DNA of 64,000 nucleotides from Sphingomonadales bacterium Ga0077531 (lineage in GTDB: Bacteria > Pseudomonadota > Alphaproteobacteria > Sphingomonadales > Sphingomonadaceae): positions 62,001-126,000 of the forward strand of contig LNED01000028.1 in NCBI GenBank assembly GCA_001464915.1, given 5' to 3'. Below, piece after piece: positions 17,686 through 26,928 of the stretch. Below the pieces are notes generated by a model that did no database searches, was not told the DNA's origin, and saw only the letters and a program-made list of their open reading frames with translations. Each line of letters begins with the position of its first letter. The first letter of the stretch is position 1. The translations under genes and the position numbers were made by a program.

Positions 17686-17725
17686 AAAAAAGCCCCTACG
17701 CCCATGGGGAGCGCGGAGGCCTTTT
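17686..17725 (-). terminator. Rho-independent terminator of gdhA
   Basis: On the minus strand a GC-rich hairpin (arms within 17692-17720, about 11 pairs with one mismatch and some G-U) is followed by TTTTTT (17691-17686). It lies 20-60 bases after the gdhA stop. Confidence 0.75.
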
Positions 17726-17745
17726 ATTGCCGAAATGGCAGCGCC

Positions 17746-19101
17746 TCAGACCACCCCAAATGCCAGCATCGCATCGGCCACCTTCTTGAAGCCGCCGATG
17801 TTCGCGCCCTTCACATAGTCGATATACCCATCGCCCTGATCGCCGTACTGGATGCAGGATTTGTGGATGCCGGCCATGATGTCTTTGAGCATCTGTTGCA
17901 GCTCGTCTTCCTTCCACGACCGGCGTTCGGAGTTCTGGCTCATTTCCAGACCCGACACCGCGACGCCGCCGGCATTGGACGCCTTGCCCGGAGCGTAGAG
18001 CAGTTTCGCCGCCTTGAAGATGTGCACGCCGTCCAGATCGGTCGGCATATTCGCGCCTTCCGATACAGCGCGGCAGCCATTGGCAACCAGCAGCTTGGCG
18101 TCTGCGCCCAGCAGTTCGTTCTGGGTGGCGCAGGGCAGGGCCATATCGCACGGCACGCCCCACGGGGTTTTGCCCGCGTGGAATGTCGCGTTCGGAAAGG
18201 CCTCGACATATTCCTCGATCCGGCCGCGGCGGTGGGTCTTGTGGGTTTTGACCCAGTTGATCTTTTCCTGATCGATGCCGTCGGGATCGTGGATGAACCC
18301 GCCGCTATCCGACAGGGTCAGCACCTTGCCGCCCAGCTGCACGATTTTCTCGGCCGCATGGGTGGCGACATTGCCCGAACCCGAGATGACTGCGGTCTTG
18401 CCTTCGAGATTCTCGCCCTTGGTAGCGAACATGTTTTCGAGGAAATAGACTGCGCCGTATCCCGTCGCTTCGGTGCGAATGAGCGAGCCGCCCCATTCCA
18501 GCCCCTTGCCGGTCAGCACCCCGGTGAAGTGATTGGTGATGCGTTTGTACTGGCCGAACATGAAGCCGATTTCGCGCCCGCCAACGCCGATATCGCCCGC
18601 CGGAACATCCACATCCGCGCCGATATGGCGGTACAATTCGGTCATGAAGCTTTGGCAAAACCGCATGATTTCGCGCACGCTTTTGCCCTTGGGGTTGAAG
18701 TTTGACCCGCCCTTGCCGCCGCCCATTGGCAGGCCGGTCAGCGCGTTTTTGAAGGTTTGTTCAAACGCGAGAAATTTCAGCACGCTTTCGTTGACGCTGG
18801 GGTGAAAGCGGATCCCGCCCTTGTACGGGCCGATGGCGTTGTTGTTCTGTACCCGCCAGCCGCGCTGCACGCGGATATTGCCGTTATCGTCTTCCCAGCA
18901 GACGCGGAAAGAAACCACCCGGTCGGGTTCCGTGATCCGGCGCAGGATCTGCTGCGAGTGATATTCTTCCTTGTCCTCCATGAATTCAAAGATGTCTTCG
19001 GCCACTTCCTGCACGGCCTGGACGAATTCGGGTTGATAAGGATTGCGGCGCTTCACCCCTTCCATAAACTGGTTGAGGTCGACGTGATCGGTGACTGCCA
19101 T
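17746..19101 (-). CDS. gdhA: NADP-type glutamate dehydrogenase
   Basis: A 451-residue enzyme of the hexameric bacterial/fungal type that interconverts 2-oxoglutarate plus ammonia and glutamate. Recognised by GPYKGGIRFHPSVN, KNALTGLPMGGGKGGS with the catalytic-region Lys, VPAGDIGVGGREIGFM, the dinucleotide site ISGSGNVATHAAEKIVQLG and the late SNAGGVAVSGLEMSQN. ATG 19101 has AGGGGGG upstream, so the 22-residue longer frame is rejected. Length matches the family (about 450). It is monocistronic with its own terminator, between the cco/hemN cluster and a small unknown gene. Confidence 0.95.
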   Translation of the reverse strand: MAVTDHVDLNQFMEGVKRRNPYQPEFVQAVQEVAEDIFEFMEDKEEYHSQQILRRITEPDRVVSFRVCWEDDNGNIRVQRGWRVQNNNAIGPYKGGIRFHPSVNESVLKFLAFEQTFKNALTGLPMGGGKGGSNFNPKGKSVREIMRFCQSFMTELYRHIGADVDVPAGDIGVGGREIGFMFGQYKRITNHFTGVLTGKGLEWGGSLIRTEATGYGAVYFLENMFATKGENLEGKTAVISGSGNVATHAAEKIVQLGGKVLTLSDSGGFIHDPDGIDQEKINWVKTHKTHRRGRIEEYVEAFPNATFHAGKTPWGVPCDMALPCATQNELLGADAKLLVANGCRAVSEGANMPTDLDGVHIFKAAKLLYAPGKASNAGGVAVSGLEMSQNSERRSWKEDELQQMLKDIMAGIHKSCIQYGDQGDGYIDYVKGANIGGFKKVADAMLAFGVV

Positions 19102-19224
19102 GATGAATTTCCCCCCTGAAATTGCTGTATGCGCCCGATCAAGTCTCCGCTTGTCGTTTTGCGGCAAACTATCAGCGCAATGTGCAATTCCTGCAAGGAT
19201 GTTCGCAGGGGTGTTATTCTGCGG

Positions 19225-20535
19225 TCAGATCGCCGAACTGAAACTTCGCTGCGTCACCTGCCGGTAGCTGTCGAACAGGGCGGCAATCCCCCGCGCATAG
19301 GGCAGGCCGCCGGGCGCGATAGTCAGCCGGTTGCCGGTCAAGCTGGCAAGGCCTGCCGCAATGAACGGGGCAAGCCCGCCGCGCACCTCGGCCAGAAGGC
19401 AGGGCGAAAGCTCGGCTCCGCTGCGGCAGAGCAGCGCCTCAATCACGCCGCCGCGCAGGCGATCTTCGGGCCTGCGGATGATGCCATGATTGGCTGACAG
19501 CCGCCCTTGGCCCGAAAGCGTGCGATAACGGCCATTGTGCTTGTCGTTCTGGGCAAGCAGTCCGGGAAAGCCGCTGATCGCGGACGATCCCATGCCGATC
19601 AGCACCTCGGTGGGATCATCGGTGAAGCCCTGAAAATTGCGCCGCAATGTGCCGTGGCGGACTGCCTGCGCCATCGGATCATGTGGCAGGGCAAAGTGAT
19701 CGAACCCGATTGCGTCATAGCCATGCGTGGTCAGGAAGGCGTGAGCCTCGCTCGCCATCGCGAACCGCGCCTCGGCCTGCGGCAGCGCATCTTCCGGGAT
19801 CATCGACTGGCGCGGCACCAGATGCGGCACGTGGGCGTAACCGAACACCGCCACCCGGTCGGCCCCGAGTTTCCGCGTCATGTTGAGGCTGTCGATCAGG
19901 TCGGCGGTGGTCTGATGCGGCAACCCGTACATCAGATCGAAATTGAGCGAGGTCACCCCGCCTGCGCGCAGCCATTCGACACTGCGGCGGATCATGCTGG
20001 CCGGCTGCTCGCGCCCGATCGCTGTCTGGCAAAGGGAGGCGAAGGTCTGCACGCCCATGCTCGCCCGCGTGATGCCAATCTCGCCGATTACGCCGCTCCA
20101 TTCCTGCGTCAGGCTGCGCGGGTCGAGCTCGATCGACCAAGCCGGAGCGTAGAGCGGGAAGTGGGCGTGGAGCGCATCCACCAGCGCCATGAATTCGCGC
20201 GGTTCAATCGCATTGGGGCTGCCGCCGCCAAAGGCGATCCGCCGTACCCGTGCGCCTTGCGGCAGCAGGCTGGCGACCGTGGCGATTTCCTGATGCAGCG
20301 CGGCGAGATAGCTTTCCACCCGCGCGCGCTTGCCCGATGCGCCAGTGTTGCAGCCGCAATAATAGCAGATCTGCTCGCAAAACGGGATGTGGAGGTAGAG
20401 CGAGACATCGCCCGTCGCCCCGGCAATGGCGCGTTCGATACTGCCTTCCTCCAGCGGGCCGAAATCGGCGGCGGTGGGGTAGCTGGTGTAACGCGGCACC
20501 GGCTTGGCGAGGAGGTCAGGATGATATTGCCACAT
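19225..20535 (-). CDS. hemN: Oxygen-independent coproporphyrinogen III dehydrogenase (radical SAM)
   Basis: A 436-residue radical-SAM enzyme of haem synthesis. It carries the HemN CX3CX2C cluster with the extra Cys (HIPFCEQICYYCGCNT), the GGGSPNAI segment, and the VPRYTSYPTA N-terminus that distinguishes true HemN from HemW. It converts coproporphyrinogen III to protoporphyrinogen IX without oxygen. It is last in the cco cluster, 25 bases after the small 77-residue gene, which fits the need for haem during microaerobic cbb3 oxidase assembly. No FNR box is seen immediately upstream, so it is probably read from the cco promoter. Confidence 0.93.
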   Translation of the reverse strand: MWQYHPDLLAKPVPRYTSYPTAADFGPLEEGSIERAIAGATGDVSLYLHIPFCEQICYYCGCNTGASGKRARVESYLAALHQEIATVASLLPQGARVRRIAFGGGSPNAIEPREFMALVDALHAHFPLYAPAWSIELDPRSLTQEWSGVIGEIGITRASMGVQTFASLCQTAIGREQPASMIRRSVEWLRAGGVTSLNFDLMYGLPHQTTADLIDSLNMTRKLGADRVAVFGYAHVPHLVPRQSMIPEDALPQAEARFAMASEAHAFLTTHGYDAIGFDHFALPHDPMAQAVRHGTLRRNFQGFTDDPTEVLIGMGSSAISGFPGLLAQNDKHNGRYRTLSGQGRLSANHGIIRRPEDRLRGGVIEALLCRSGAELSPCLLAEVRGGLAPFIAAGLASLTGNRLTIAPGGLPYARGIAALFDSYRQVTQRSFSSAI

Positions 20536-20560
20536 GAGTGCGCTTAAAGCGGGAGCGGCA

Positions 20561-20794
20561 TTACCCGTCTTTGCGCGAGATCAATTTGGCGGATTTGTCC
20601 TTTTCACGGCAGGCGCCCGCATGGCAGCCCTTGGGGTGGCATTGCCCGTCGTCGGCGGGGGCGTCGTCGCCAAGTGGGATTATGATTGTGCCGCCATTGC
20701 AGAGCTTGGCAGTGATCGCGGTGCCTTGCGCGGGAAGCGGGCCAATCAGCACCGGGATCAGTGCGGCGAGCGCAAAAGGCAGGGCGGCGCTCAT
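20561..20794 (-). CDS. Small exported Cys/His-rich protein of the cco cluster (77 aa)
   Basis: The ATG overlaps the ccoS stop (ATGA). The protein has an N-terminal hydrophobic segment (AALPFALAALIPVLIGPLPA), then a short domain with KLCNGGTIIIPLG and a Cys/His cluster CHPKGCHAGAC. No domain recognised. Position between ccoS and hemN and the possible metal-binding cluster suggest a role in copper or haem handling for cbb3 assembly. This is inference; I recall similar small genes at this place in other sphingomonads but cannot verify it here. Confidence 0.7.
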   Translation of the reverse strand: MSAALPFALAALIPVLIGPLPAQGTAITAKLCNGGTIIIPLGDDAPADDGQCHPKGCHAGACREKDKSAKLISRKDG

Positions 20795-20958
20795 GCCGGC
20801 CAATCTTCTGAGGCATCGTCCTCATCCTCGATCAGGATGCGATTGGCCGCGCCGTCCATGTCATCATACTGCCCGTCCTTCATCGACCAGAAGAATGCGG
20901 CAAGGCCCAGCAGGCCCATGCCCAGCGCGATGGGGATGAGGATTGCGAGCCCGGTCAT
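20791..20958 (-). CDS. ccoS: cbb3 oxidase maturation protein CcoS
   Basis: A 55-residue protein. One transmembrane helix (LAILIPIALGMGLLGLAAFFWSM) is followed by SMKDGQYDDMDGAANRIL, the typical CcoS signature (W-x3-x-GQ-DD-x-x-ANRIL), and an acidic tail. Both ends overlap neighbours by four bases (ATGA with ccoI upstream and the 77-residue gene downstream). Known role: needed for cofactor insertion into CcoN. Confidence 0.9.
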   Translation of the reverse strand: MTGLAILIPIALGMGLLGLAAFFWSMKDGQYDDMDGAANRILIEDEDDASEDWPA

Positions 20959-23078
20959 TGTTTTGCGCTTCCCGCGAGCCGCAGCGAATTGGCGACCACC
21001 ACCAGCGAACTGACCGACATCGCAATCGCTGCGATCAGCGGGGTGACGAGGCCGGTGAGCGCCAGCGGCACTGCAAGCAGGTTGTAGGCAATCGAGAACC
21101 CGAAATTCTGCCGCACGATCCGCATTGTGGCACGCGCGACCCGCACCGCGAGCGCGACCGGCATCAGCTTTTCACCGATAAATACCGCATCGGCGGCCTG
21201 CTGGCTGGCATCGGACGCGGTGCCGGGTGCAATCGAGGCGTGGGCGGCGGCGAGTGCGGGGCCATCGTTGAGGCCGTCCCCCACCATCAGCGGGCGGCGG
21301 CCTTGCGCTTTCAAACTTTCCAACACTGCGAGCTTAGTCTGCGGGCTGGCTTCGGCCTGCGCAAAGATGCCGAGCGTCCGAGCCACATCGTCAACCGGAG
21401 CGCAGCGGTCGCCCGAAAGGATGCTGGCGTCGATCCCCTCGGCGTTGAGCGCAGCGAGGGTCGCGGCGGCATCGGCGCGCAATGGGTCGGCGAAGGTGAT
21501 GGTCTGCGCTTTGTCCCCGATCCGCAGCCGAGTGGCGAGGGCTTGCGCGCCATCCTCAGGCCGTTCGAGTGCGACGTCCACGCCCTGAAAGCGCCCGGTC
21601 AGGCCAGTGCCGCTGACTTCGCGCACATCGTCGATCACCGCAGGCGTCACGCCTTCGCGCAAGCATGCGGCGGCGAGACCGCGGCTGAGCGGATGGCGGC
21701 TGGCCTGCGCCAGCCCCAGCGCCACGCTGCGCGCCTCGGCGTCGAGGCTGCTCACATCCGCGCGCGGTTCGCCCAGTGTCAGGGTGCCGGTCTTGTCGAA
21801 CAGTGCGATGTCGCATTCGGCCAGGCGCTCCAAGGCGCTGCCATCCTTGACCAGCAATCCCCGCCGCAGCAGCGCACCGCTCGCCACCACTTGCGCGGCA
21901 GGTACGGCAAGGCCCATCGCGCAGGGGCAGGTGATGATCAGCACCGCAATCGCGATGGTCAGTGATTGGTGCCAGCCCGCGCCCGCGATCATCCATCCCA
22001 CGAAAGCCAGCAGCGCAAGACTGTGCACCACTGGCGCGTAAAGCCGCGAAGCTCGGTCGGCGATGCGGACATAGGTGCTGCGCGATTGCCCGGCCTCGTC
22101 CATCAATCGGGCGATTTCGGCGATGGCAGTGTCATCAGCCACGCGGGTCAGGCGGATGCGCAGCGGGGCGGAGAGGTTGATTGCGCCCGCATGGACGACC
22201 GCCCCCTGCGTGACGGGTTCAGGAGCGCTTTCACCGGTGAGCATCGCGTTGTCGATGGCGCTAACCCCATCTTCAACTGTGCCATCGGCAGCCAGCGCCT
22301 CTCCGGCAGCGACCAGCACCAGCATGCCCGGTTCCAGTTCGCCCGCAAGCACACGGCGGGTTGAGCCGTCAGGGCCGACCACGCTTGCGCTTTTGCCCAT
22401 CCGCCCCAGCAATGCGCCGATGCCTGCGCGCGTCCGGTCGCGCATCACGGCATCAAGCACGCGTCCGGCGAGCAGGAAGAACAACAGCATCACCGCGCTG
22501 TCGAAATAGGCGTCTCCGCCGCCGGTGATGGTTTCGTACAAGCTGAGGCATGTGGCGAGGATCACGCCAATCGAAATCGGCACGTCCATATTGGTGCGGC
22601 GGTGAGAGAGCGCCATCCACGCCGACGCAAAGAACGGGCGCCCTGAATAGGCGATTACCGGCAGGGCGATCAGCGCGCTCAGCCAGTGGAACAGCTCGCG
22701 CGTTGGCCCATCCGCGCCTGACCAGATGCTGACCGACAGCAGCATGATATTCATCATGCCAAAGCCCGCCACGCCGAGTGCACGGGTCAGGCGCTTGCGC
22801 TCAGCATCGTCGATGCCCAGCGGATTTTCAGCCACGGGCTGCGCTTCAAACCCGATGGCGAGCAAGGCAGCGGTCAATGCGGTTTCATCTAGCGCCGGAT
22901 CATGCTGGATAGCCACCCGCTTGGCCGAAAAATTGGCGCGTGCGGCGATGATGCCGGGCACTTTGGGCAATTCGCGTTCGATCTTGCCGATGCACCCTGC
23001 GCATTTCATCCCCGGCACAGTGAAGCGGGTGGTGGTGAGCGCGCGGGCTTCCGCGATGATGGCGGCAGGAGCGTTCAT
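20955..23078 (-). CDS. ccoI: Copper-exporting P1B-type ATPase for cbb3 assembly (CcoI/FixI)
   Basis: A 707-residue P-type ATPase. The N-terminal heavy-metal domain has GMKCAGC. Membrane copper motif ITCPCAMGLAVP, phosphorylation site DKTGT, ATP-domain GDGLNDGPAL and C-terminal helices follow in order. It moves copper across the inner membrane for the CuB site of CcoN. The ATG at 23078 overlaps the ccoH stop (ATGA); the eight-codon longer frame is unlikely. Confidence 0.95.
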   Translation of the reverse strand: MNAPAAIIAEARALTTTRFTVPGMKCAGCIGKIERELPKVPGIIAARANFSAKRVAIQHDPALDETALTAALLAIGFEAQPVAENPLGIDDAERKRLTRALGVAGFGMMNIMLLSVSIWSGADGPTRELFHWLSALIALPVIAYSGRPFFASAWMALSHRRTNMDVPISIGVILATCLSLYETITGGGDAYFDSAVMLLFFLLAGRVLDAVMRDRTRAGIGALLGRMGKSASVVGPDGSTRRVLAGELEPGMLVLVAAGEALAADGTVEDGVSAIDNAMLTGESAPEPVTQGAVVHAGAINLSAPLRIRLTRVADDTAIAEIARLMDEAGQSRSTYVRIADRASRLYAPVVHSLALLAFVGWMIAGAGWHQSLTIAIAVLIITCPCAMGLAVPAAQVVASGALLRRGLLVKDGSALERLAECDIALFDKTGTLTLGEPRADVSSLDAEARSVALGLAQASRHPLSRGLAAACLREGVTPAVIDDVREVSGTGLTGRFQGVDVALERPEDGAQALATRLRIGDKAQTITFADPLRADAAATLAALNAEGIDASILSGDRCAPVDDVARTLGIFAQAEASPQTKLAVLESLKAQGRRPLMVGDGLNDGPALAAAHASIAPGTASDASQQAADAVFIGEKLMPVALAVRVARATMRIVRQNFGFSIAYNLLAVPLALTGLVTPLIAAIAMSVSSLVVVANSLRLAGSAKQ

Positions 23079-23530
23079 CGCAGCTCGCTTTCCCCGGCCC
23101 ATTCCTGCCCCGGCGCGCGGATCGCCATGCGGATTTGCCAGCGACCGGGGCCAAGCGGCTTGTCCGAAACCCAGCTGTTTGCGCTTTCGGGCGCAAAGGC
23201 CAGCCGAACCGCTTCACGGTCGCCGAGCGGGCGCTCGGCCTCGGCGATAATGGTCGCGTTTGCAGGCACGGCGAGGGTTTCCAGCACGACCCGCCCGTCC
23301 TTGCGGCGCACAGGCATCGCCTGCCAGCCAAGCGCGCGCGAGGCTTCGGCCTTGTCGAGCCAACCGTTGTATTTCTGGCTGGCGACATAGGAATTGTCGA
23401 CCACCGTGCCATGGAACCCGCCCACCGCCTGCCACGCCATGAACAGGTTGACCGCAATGACGATTCCGAACCCGGCGATGAACACCGCCGCCATGTGCTT
23501 GCCCGTAAACTTGCCGTTTGCGCTGGCCAT
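23075..23530 (-). CDS. ccoH: FixH/CcoH family cbb3 assembly protein
   Basis: A 151-residue protein with one N-terminal transmembrane helix (AAVFIAGFGIVIAVNLFMAW) and a periplasmic domain including GTVVDNSYVASQKYNGWLD, the usual FixH signature. Start ATG overlaps the ccoG stop by one base (TGATG). It works with CcoI in cbb3 oxidase maturation. Confidence 0.92.
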   Translation of the reverse strand: MASANGKFTGKHMAAVFIAGFGIVIAVNLFMAWQAVGGFHGTVVDNSYVASQKYNGWLDKAEASRALGWQAMPVRRKDGRVVLETLAVPANATIIAEAERPLGDREAVRLAFAPESANSWVSDKPLGPGRWQIRMAIRAPGQEWAGESELR

Positions 23531-25059
23531 CAATCGTCCTCCGGCATGGCGAAGGTTGTCTCCGCCACCGCGGTCTCGCGCTGTTCGTCAAGCGAGGTCA
23601 AGCGGAAGGCGAAATGTTCGCTGTCATCATCATCTGTTCCCGGTGGCAGCATGACATAGGCGCGCACCACCTTGGTTTCGTTGGCGGGGACGGCGATGAT
23701 CTGCACGGCAGCCGCGTTTTCAACGCTGACCGCGTCGGTCCACAGCAGCGCGCCGCGCGGCAGGCCAACCATCGCCACCTCCATATCGCGCGGGCGGGCC
23801 TCCATATTGCGCAAACGGAGCGTGTAGGCGTTGCGCACCGACCCGTCCTTCAGCAGCATGAACGGCGGATTCCGGTCGGGCGAGATGGTGAGATCGGTGT
23901 GCGCACGCGTGCCGAGTGCGAACAGCATCGCCAGCCCAATCGCGCCCCACACGCCAAAATAGATGAAGATGCGCGGCCGCAGCAACGCCTTCCACGCCGG
24001 TGTGGCAGGCGCGCCCGCCGCTTCGGCCTCGCATTGGTCGAGCGTAGCGTAATCGATCAGCCCGCGCGGGCGGCCAATGTCCTTCATCACCTTGTCGCAG
24101 GCGTCGATGCACAGCCCGCAGGTGATGCAGCCGATCTGCTGGCCTTCACGGATGTCGATGCCCGTGGGGCACACCGCGACGCATTGCTGGCAATCGATGC
24201 AGTCGCCGTATTGATCGGGGTTCTTGGCCGCTTTCTTTAGGCTGCCGCGCTGTTCGCCGCGCCAGTCCTTATACGTGACGATCAGCGATTTTTCATCGAG
24301 CATCGCGGTCTGAATGCGCGGCCAGGGGCACATGTAAATGCACACCTGTTCGCGCATGAATCCGCCGAGCCAGAATGTCGTGCCGGCCAGGATTGCGACC
24401 GTGCCATAGGCAATCGGCGCGGCGTCCAATGTAAAGAAATCGCGCGCCAGTGTTGGCGCATCGGCGAAGTAGAGGATCCACGCCCCGCCGGTCAGCAGGC
24501 TGATCAAGGCGTAGACCGCCCATTTGGCTCCGCGCCGGGTGATCTTCCCGGCTGTCCACGGGGCCATGTCGAGCCTGACCCGCGCGTTGCGGTCACCATC
24601 AAACAGGCGGTCGATGTGCTGGAACAGGTCGGTCCACACCGTCTGCGGGCAGGCATAGCCGCACCACGCCCGGCCCACCGCGCTCGTCACGATGAACAGG
24701 CCAATCCCCGCCATGATCAGCATCCCGGCGACGAAATAGAATTCGTGCGGCCAGATTTCGATATCGAACATGTAGAACCGGCGGTGCGCCAGATCGACCA
24801 GCACTGCTTGGTCGGGCGCATAAGGCCCGCGATCCCAGCGGATCCACGGGGTGATGTAGTAGATCGCCAGCGTCACCACCATCACCAGCCATTTGAAGCG
24901 CCGGAACGCACCATCAATCCGCTTGTTATGGACAGTCTTGCTCGCTTCATACAACGCGCTGCCAACAATCGTGTGGTCGGTCGAGCCGAGCGCTTTCGCC
25001 CAATCGCGGGGTTTCTCCGCAGCAGGGACAGGGCGCGCAGGCTCGTTGGGATCAGCCAT
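23530..25059 (-). CDS. ccoG: CcoG (FixG/RdxA), membrane Fe-S protein of cbb3 assembly
   Basis: A 509-residue membrane protein with several N-terminal helices, the conserved AWCGYACPQTVW, a later ICMYMCPWPR-like segment (VCIYMCPWPRIQ), and two ferredoxin quartets (CIDCQQCVAVCP and CITCGLCIDAC). The C-terminal periplasmic Ig-like domain is characteristic. CcoG reduces Cu(II) for cbb3 assembly in related bacteria. The ATG at 25059 overlaps the end of ccoP by eight bases. Confidence 0.94.
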   Translation of the reverse strand: MADPNEPARPVPAAEKPRDWAKALGSTDHTIVGSALYEASKTVHNKRIDGAFRRFKWLVMVVTLAIYYITPWIRWDRGPYAPDQAVLVDLAHRRFYMFDIEIWPHEFYFVAGMLIMAGIGLFIVTSAVGRAWCGYACPQTVWTDLFQHIDRLFDGDRNARVRLDMAPWTAGKITRRGAKWAVYALISLLTGGAWILYFADAPTLARDFFTLDAAPIAYGTVAILAGTTFWLGGFMREQVCIYMCPWPRIQTAMLDEKSLIVTYKDWRGEQRGSLKKAAKNPDQYGDCIDCQQCVAVCPTGIDIREGQQIGCITCGLCIDACDKVMKDIGRPRGLIDYATLDQCEAEAAGAPATPAWKALLRPRIFIYFGVWGAIGLAMLFALGTRAHTDLTISPDRNPPFMLLKDGSVRNAYTLRLRNMEARPRDMEVAMVGLPRGALLWTDAVSVENAAAVQIIAVPANETKVVRAYVMLPPGTDDDDSEHFAFRLTSLDEQRETAVAETTFAMPEDD

Positions 25060-25990
25060 CGTTTTCGGCCTTCGGGACTTCAGCAACATCGCCCGCCGCG
25101 TCGGCCACGGGCTGCGCCGGCGCCGCCTTCTGCCCGCCGCCGCGCGAGTGGACGTAAGCGGCCAGCATCTTGATCGTCACCGGATCGAGCCGCCCTTGCC
25201 ACGCGGGCATGACGCCGTGACGCGGGGCGAGGATCTGCTTGCGCACCGCCGCCTGACTGCCGCCGTACAGCCAGATCGCATCATTCAGCGCAGGCGCGCC
25301 GACTTCGGGCAAGCCAGCACCCGCAGGGCCGTGGCAGGCGGCGCAGTTTTCGGCAAAGATAGTGGCGCCGGCCGGATTGCCCTTGGCCTTGCCGCTGAGC
25401 GATAGGACATGGCCCGTCACCGCGCCGACTTGGCCTGCGTCGAGCACGCCTTCAAAGGCTGGCATATAGTTGGCGCGGGTCTGATCTGCGCCTTCCCAGC
25501 GGATGCCGTGGGTGAGGGTGTATTCAATCTCGGTCAGCGTGCCGCCCCATATCCAGTCATCATCATTGAGGTTGGGGTAGCCGAATTCCTGATACCCGGC
25601 CGCGCCCGCGCCGTGGCACTGGACGCAATTGACCTTGAACGCCGCCGCGCCGCCGGAAATCGCCTGGCTCATCAGTTCGGGCGAGGCCGAGAGTTTCTCG
25701 ATATCGGTCGCGGCAATCTTCTCGACCACGCTTTGGCGCGCCATGTCGGCCGCGCTCATTTCCTTGGCGAGCTCCCCCCGGCTCGACCAGCCGAGCGTGC
25801 CTGCGGTTGCCTTGTCGATCAGCGGCCAGGCGGGGTAGAGCACGACATAGACCGCGCTCCACGCGATGCAGGCGTAAAACGTCCACAGCCACCAGCGCGG
25901 CAGCGGGGTGTTGAGTTCCTCGATCCCGTCCCATTCGTGGCCGACGGTTTCGGTGCCGGTCGGTTCATCGACGCGCTTATTGGCCATCAT
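25052..25990 (-). CDS. ccoP: cbb3-type cytochrome c oxidase dihaem subunit CcoP
   Basis: About 312 residues. An N-terminal transmembrane helix (PRWWLWTFYACIAWSAVYVVLYP) anchors two cytochrome c domains with CVQCH and CAACH. It passes electrons to CcoO. Start: three close ATGs (25996, 25990, 25987); AAGGA spacing favours 25990. All overlap the end of ccoQ. Confidence 0.94.
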   Translation of the reverse strand: MMANKRVDEPTGTETVGHEWDGIEELNTPLPRWWLWTFYACIAWSAVYVVLYPAWPLIDKATAGTLGWSSRGELAKEMSAADMARQSVVEKIAATDIEKLSASPELMSQAISGGAAAFKVNCVQCHGAGAAGYQEFGYPNLNDDDWIWGGTLTEIEYTLTHGIRWEGADQTRANYMPAFEGVLDAGQVGAVTGHVLSLSGKAKGNPAGATIFAENCAACHGPAGAGLPEVGAPALNDAIWLYGGSQAAVRKQILAPRHGVMPAWQGRLDPVTIKMLAAYVHSRGGGQKAAPAQPVADAAGDVAEVPKAENDG

Positions 25991-26141
25991 CGTCATCCTT
26001 GAAAATCGAAAGCTTGGCCGCCTCGACATGCTCTTTCCCGCCGGGCAGGAAATGCCAGAGGCACAACACCAGATAGAGCGCGACAATCACCGCCAAACCA
26101 TAGCTGTCGGCAAAATGGCGCAGAGTTTCGTAAAAGGTCAC
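25977..26141 (-). CDS. ccoQ: cbb3 oxidase small subunit CcoQ
   Basis: A 54-residue protein. GTG start overlapping the ccoO stop (GTGA). [20 protein letters not shown] and the single helix ending FLPGG are typical of CcoQ/FixQ. It stabilises the oxidase complex. Its end overlaps ccoP by 14 bases. Confidence 0.9.
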   Translation of the reverse strand: MTFYETLRHFADSYGLAVIVALYLVLCLWHFLPGGKEHVEAAKLSIFKDDDDGQ

Positions 26142-26905
26142 CGGCCCTTCTCCCCGCTCAATTCCTCTTGTGCCGCGGCGCTGTTCACATCGACCAGCGT
26201 GCCGAGCATCTGGAGATAGGCGACCAGCGCATCCATTTCGGTCACGCGTTTAGGATCGCCATCATAATCGCGGATCTGCGCCTTGGGATACCGGGTCGCC
26301 AGATCGCCCGCGTCGGCTTCCGGGTCGGCCTGCGCCAGCAGATCGGTGGCGGCGAGTTCGATGTCCTTATCGCTGTAGGGCACGCCCACCCGCCGCAGCG
26401 CGGTGAGGTTCGCCGCTGGATCAGGCACATTGACCAGCGTCTTCGCCAGAAAGCTGTAATTGGGCATGATGCTTTCGGGCACGACCGAACGCGGCGCTTT
26501 CAGATGCTGGACGTGCCAATCATCCGAATACTTGCCACCAACCCGCGCCAGATCCGGCCCGGTGCGTTTCGATCCCCACTGGAACGGGTGATCGTACATG
26601 CTCTCGGCGGCGAGGCTGTAGTGGCCGTAGCGTTCAACCTCGTCGCGGAAGGGCCGGATCATCTGGCTGTGGCACAGGTAGCAACCTTCGCGCACATAGA
26701 TGTCGCGGCCCGCCTGCTCGAGCGGGGTGTAGGGGCGCATCCCCTCCACCTTCTCGATCGTGTTATCGATCCAGAACAGCGGCGCGATTTCGACGATCCC
26801 GCCGATGGCGACGACCACAAATGTTGCGACGGCGAGCAGCGTGACGTTCTTTTCCAGCCGCTTGTGGCTTTCAAAAGCGTCGCTGTGGGGTGCATTCTTG
26901 CTCAT
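26138..26905 (-). CDS. ccoO: cbb3-type cytochrome c oxidase monohaem subunit CcoO
   Basis: A 255-residue protein: one N-terminal helix, then a cytochrome c domain with [21 protein letters not shown], the CcoO signature, and a distal Met-ligand region ([11 protein letters not shown]). Length is typical. It lies 23 bases after ccoN. Confidence 0.96.
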   Translation of the reverse strand: MSKNAPHSDAFESHKRLEKNVTLLAVATFVVVAIGGIVEIAPLFWIDNTIEKVEGMRPYTPLEQAGRDIYVREGCYLCHSQMIRPFRDEVERYGHYSLAAESMYDHPFQWGSKRTGPDLARVGGKYSDDWHVQHLKAPRSVVPESIMPNYSFLAKTLVNVPDPAANLTALRRVGVPYSDKDIELAATDLLAQADPEADAGDLATRYPKAQIRDYDGDPKRVTEMDALVAYLQMLGTLVDVNSAAAQEELSGEKGR

Positions 26906-26928
26906 GGTTTGCGTTCCTTCGCCCAGCG

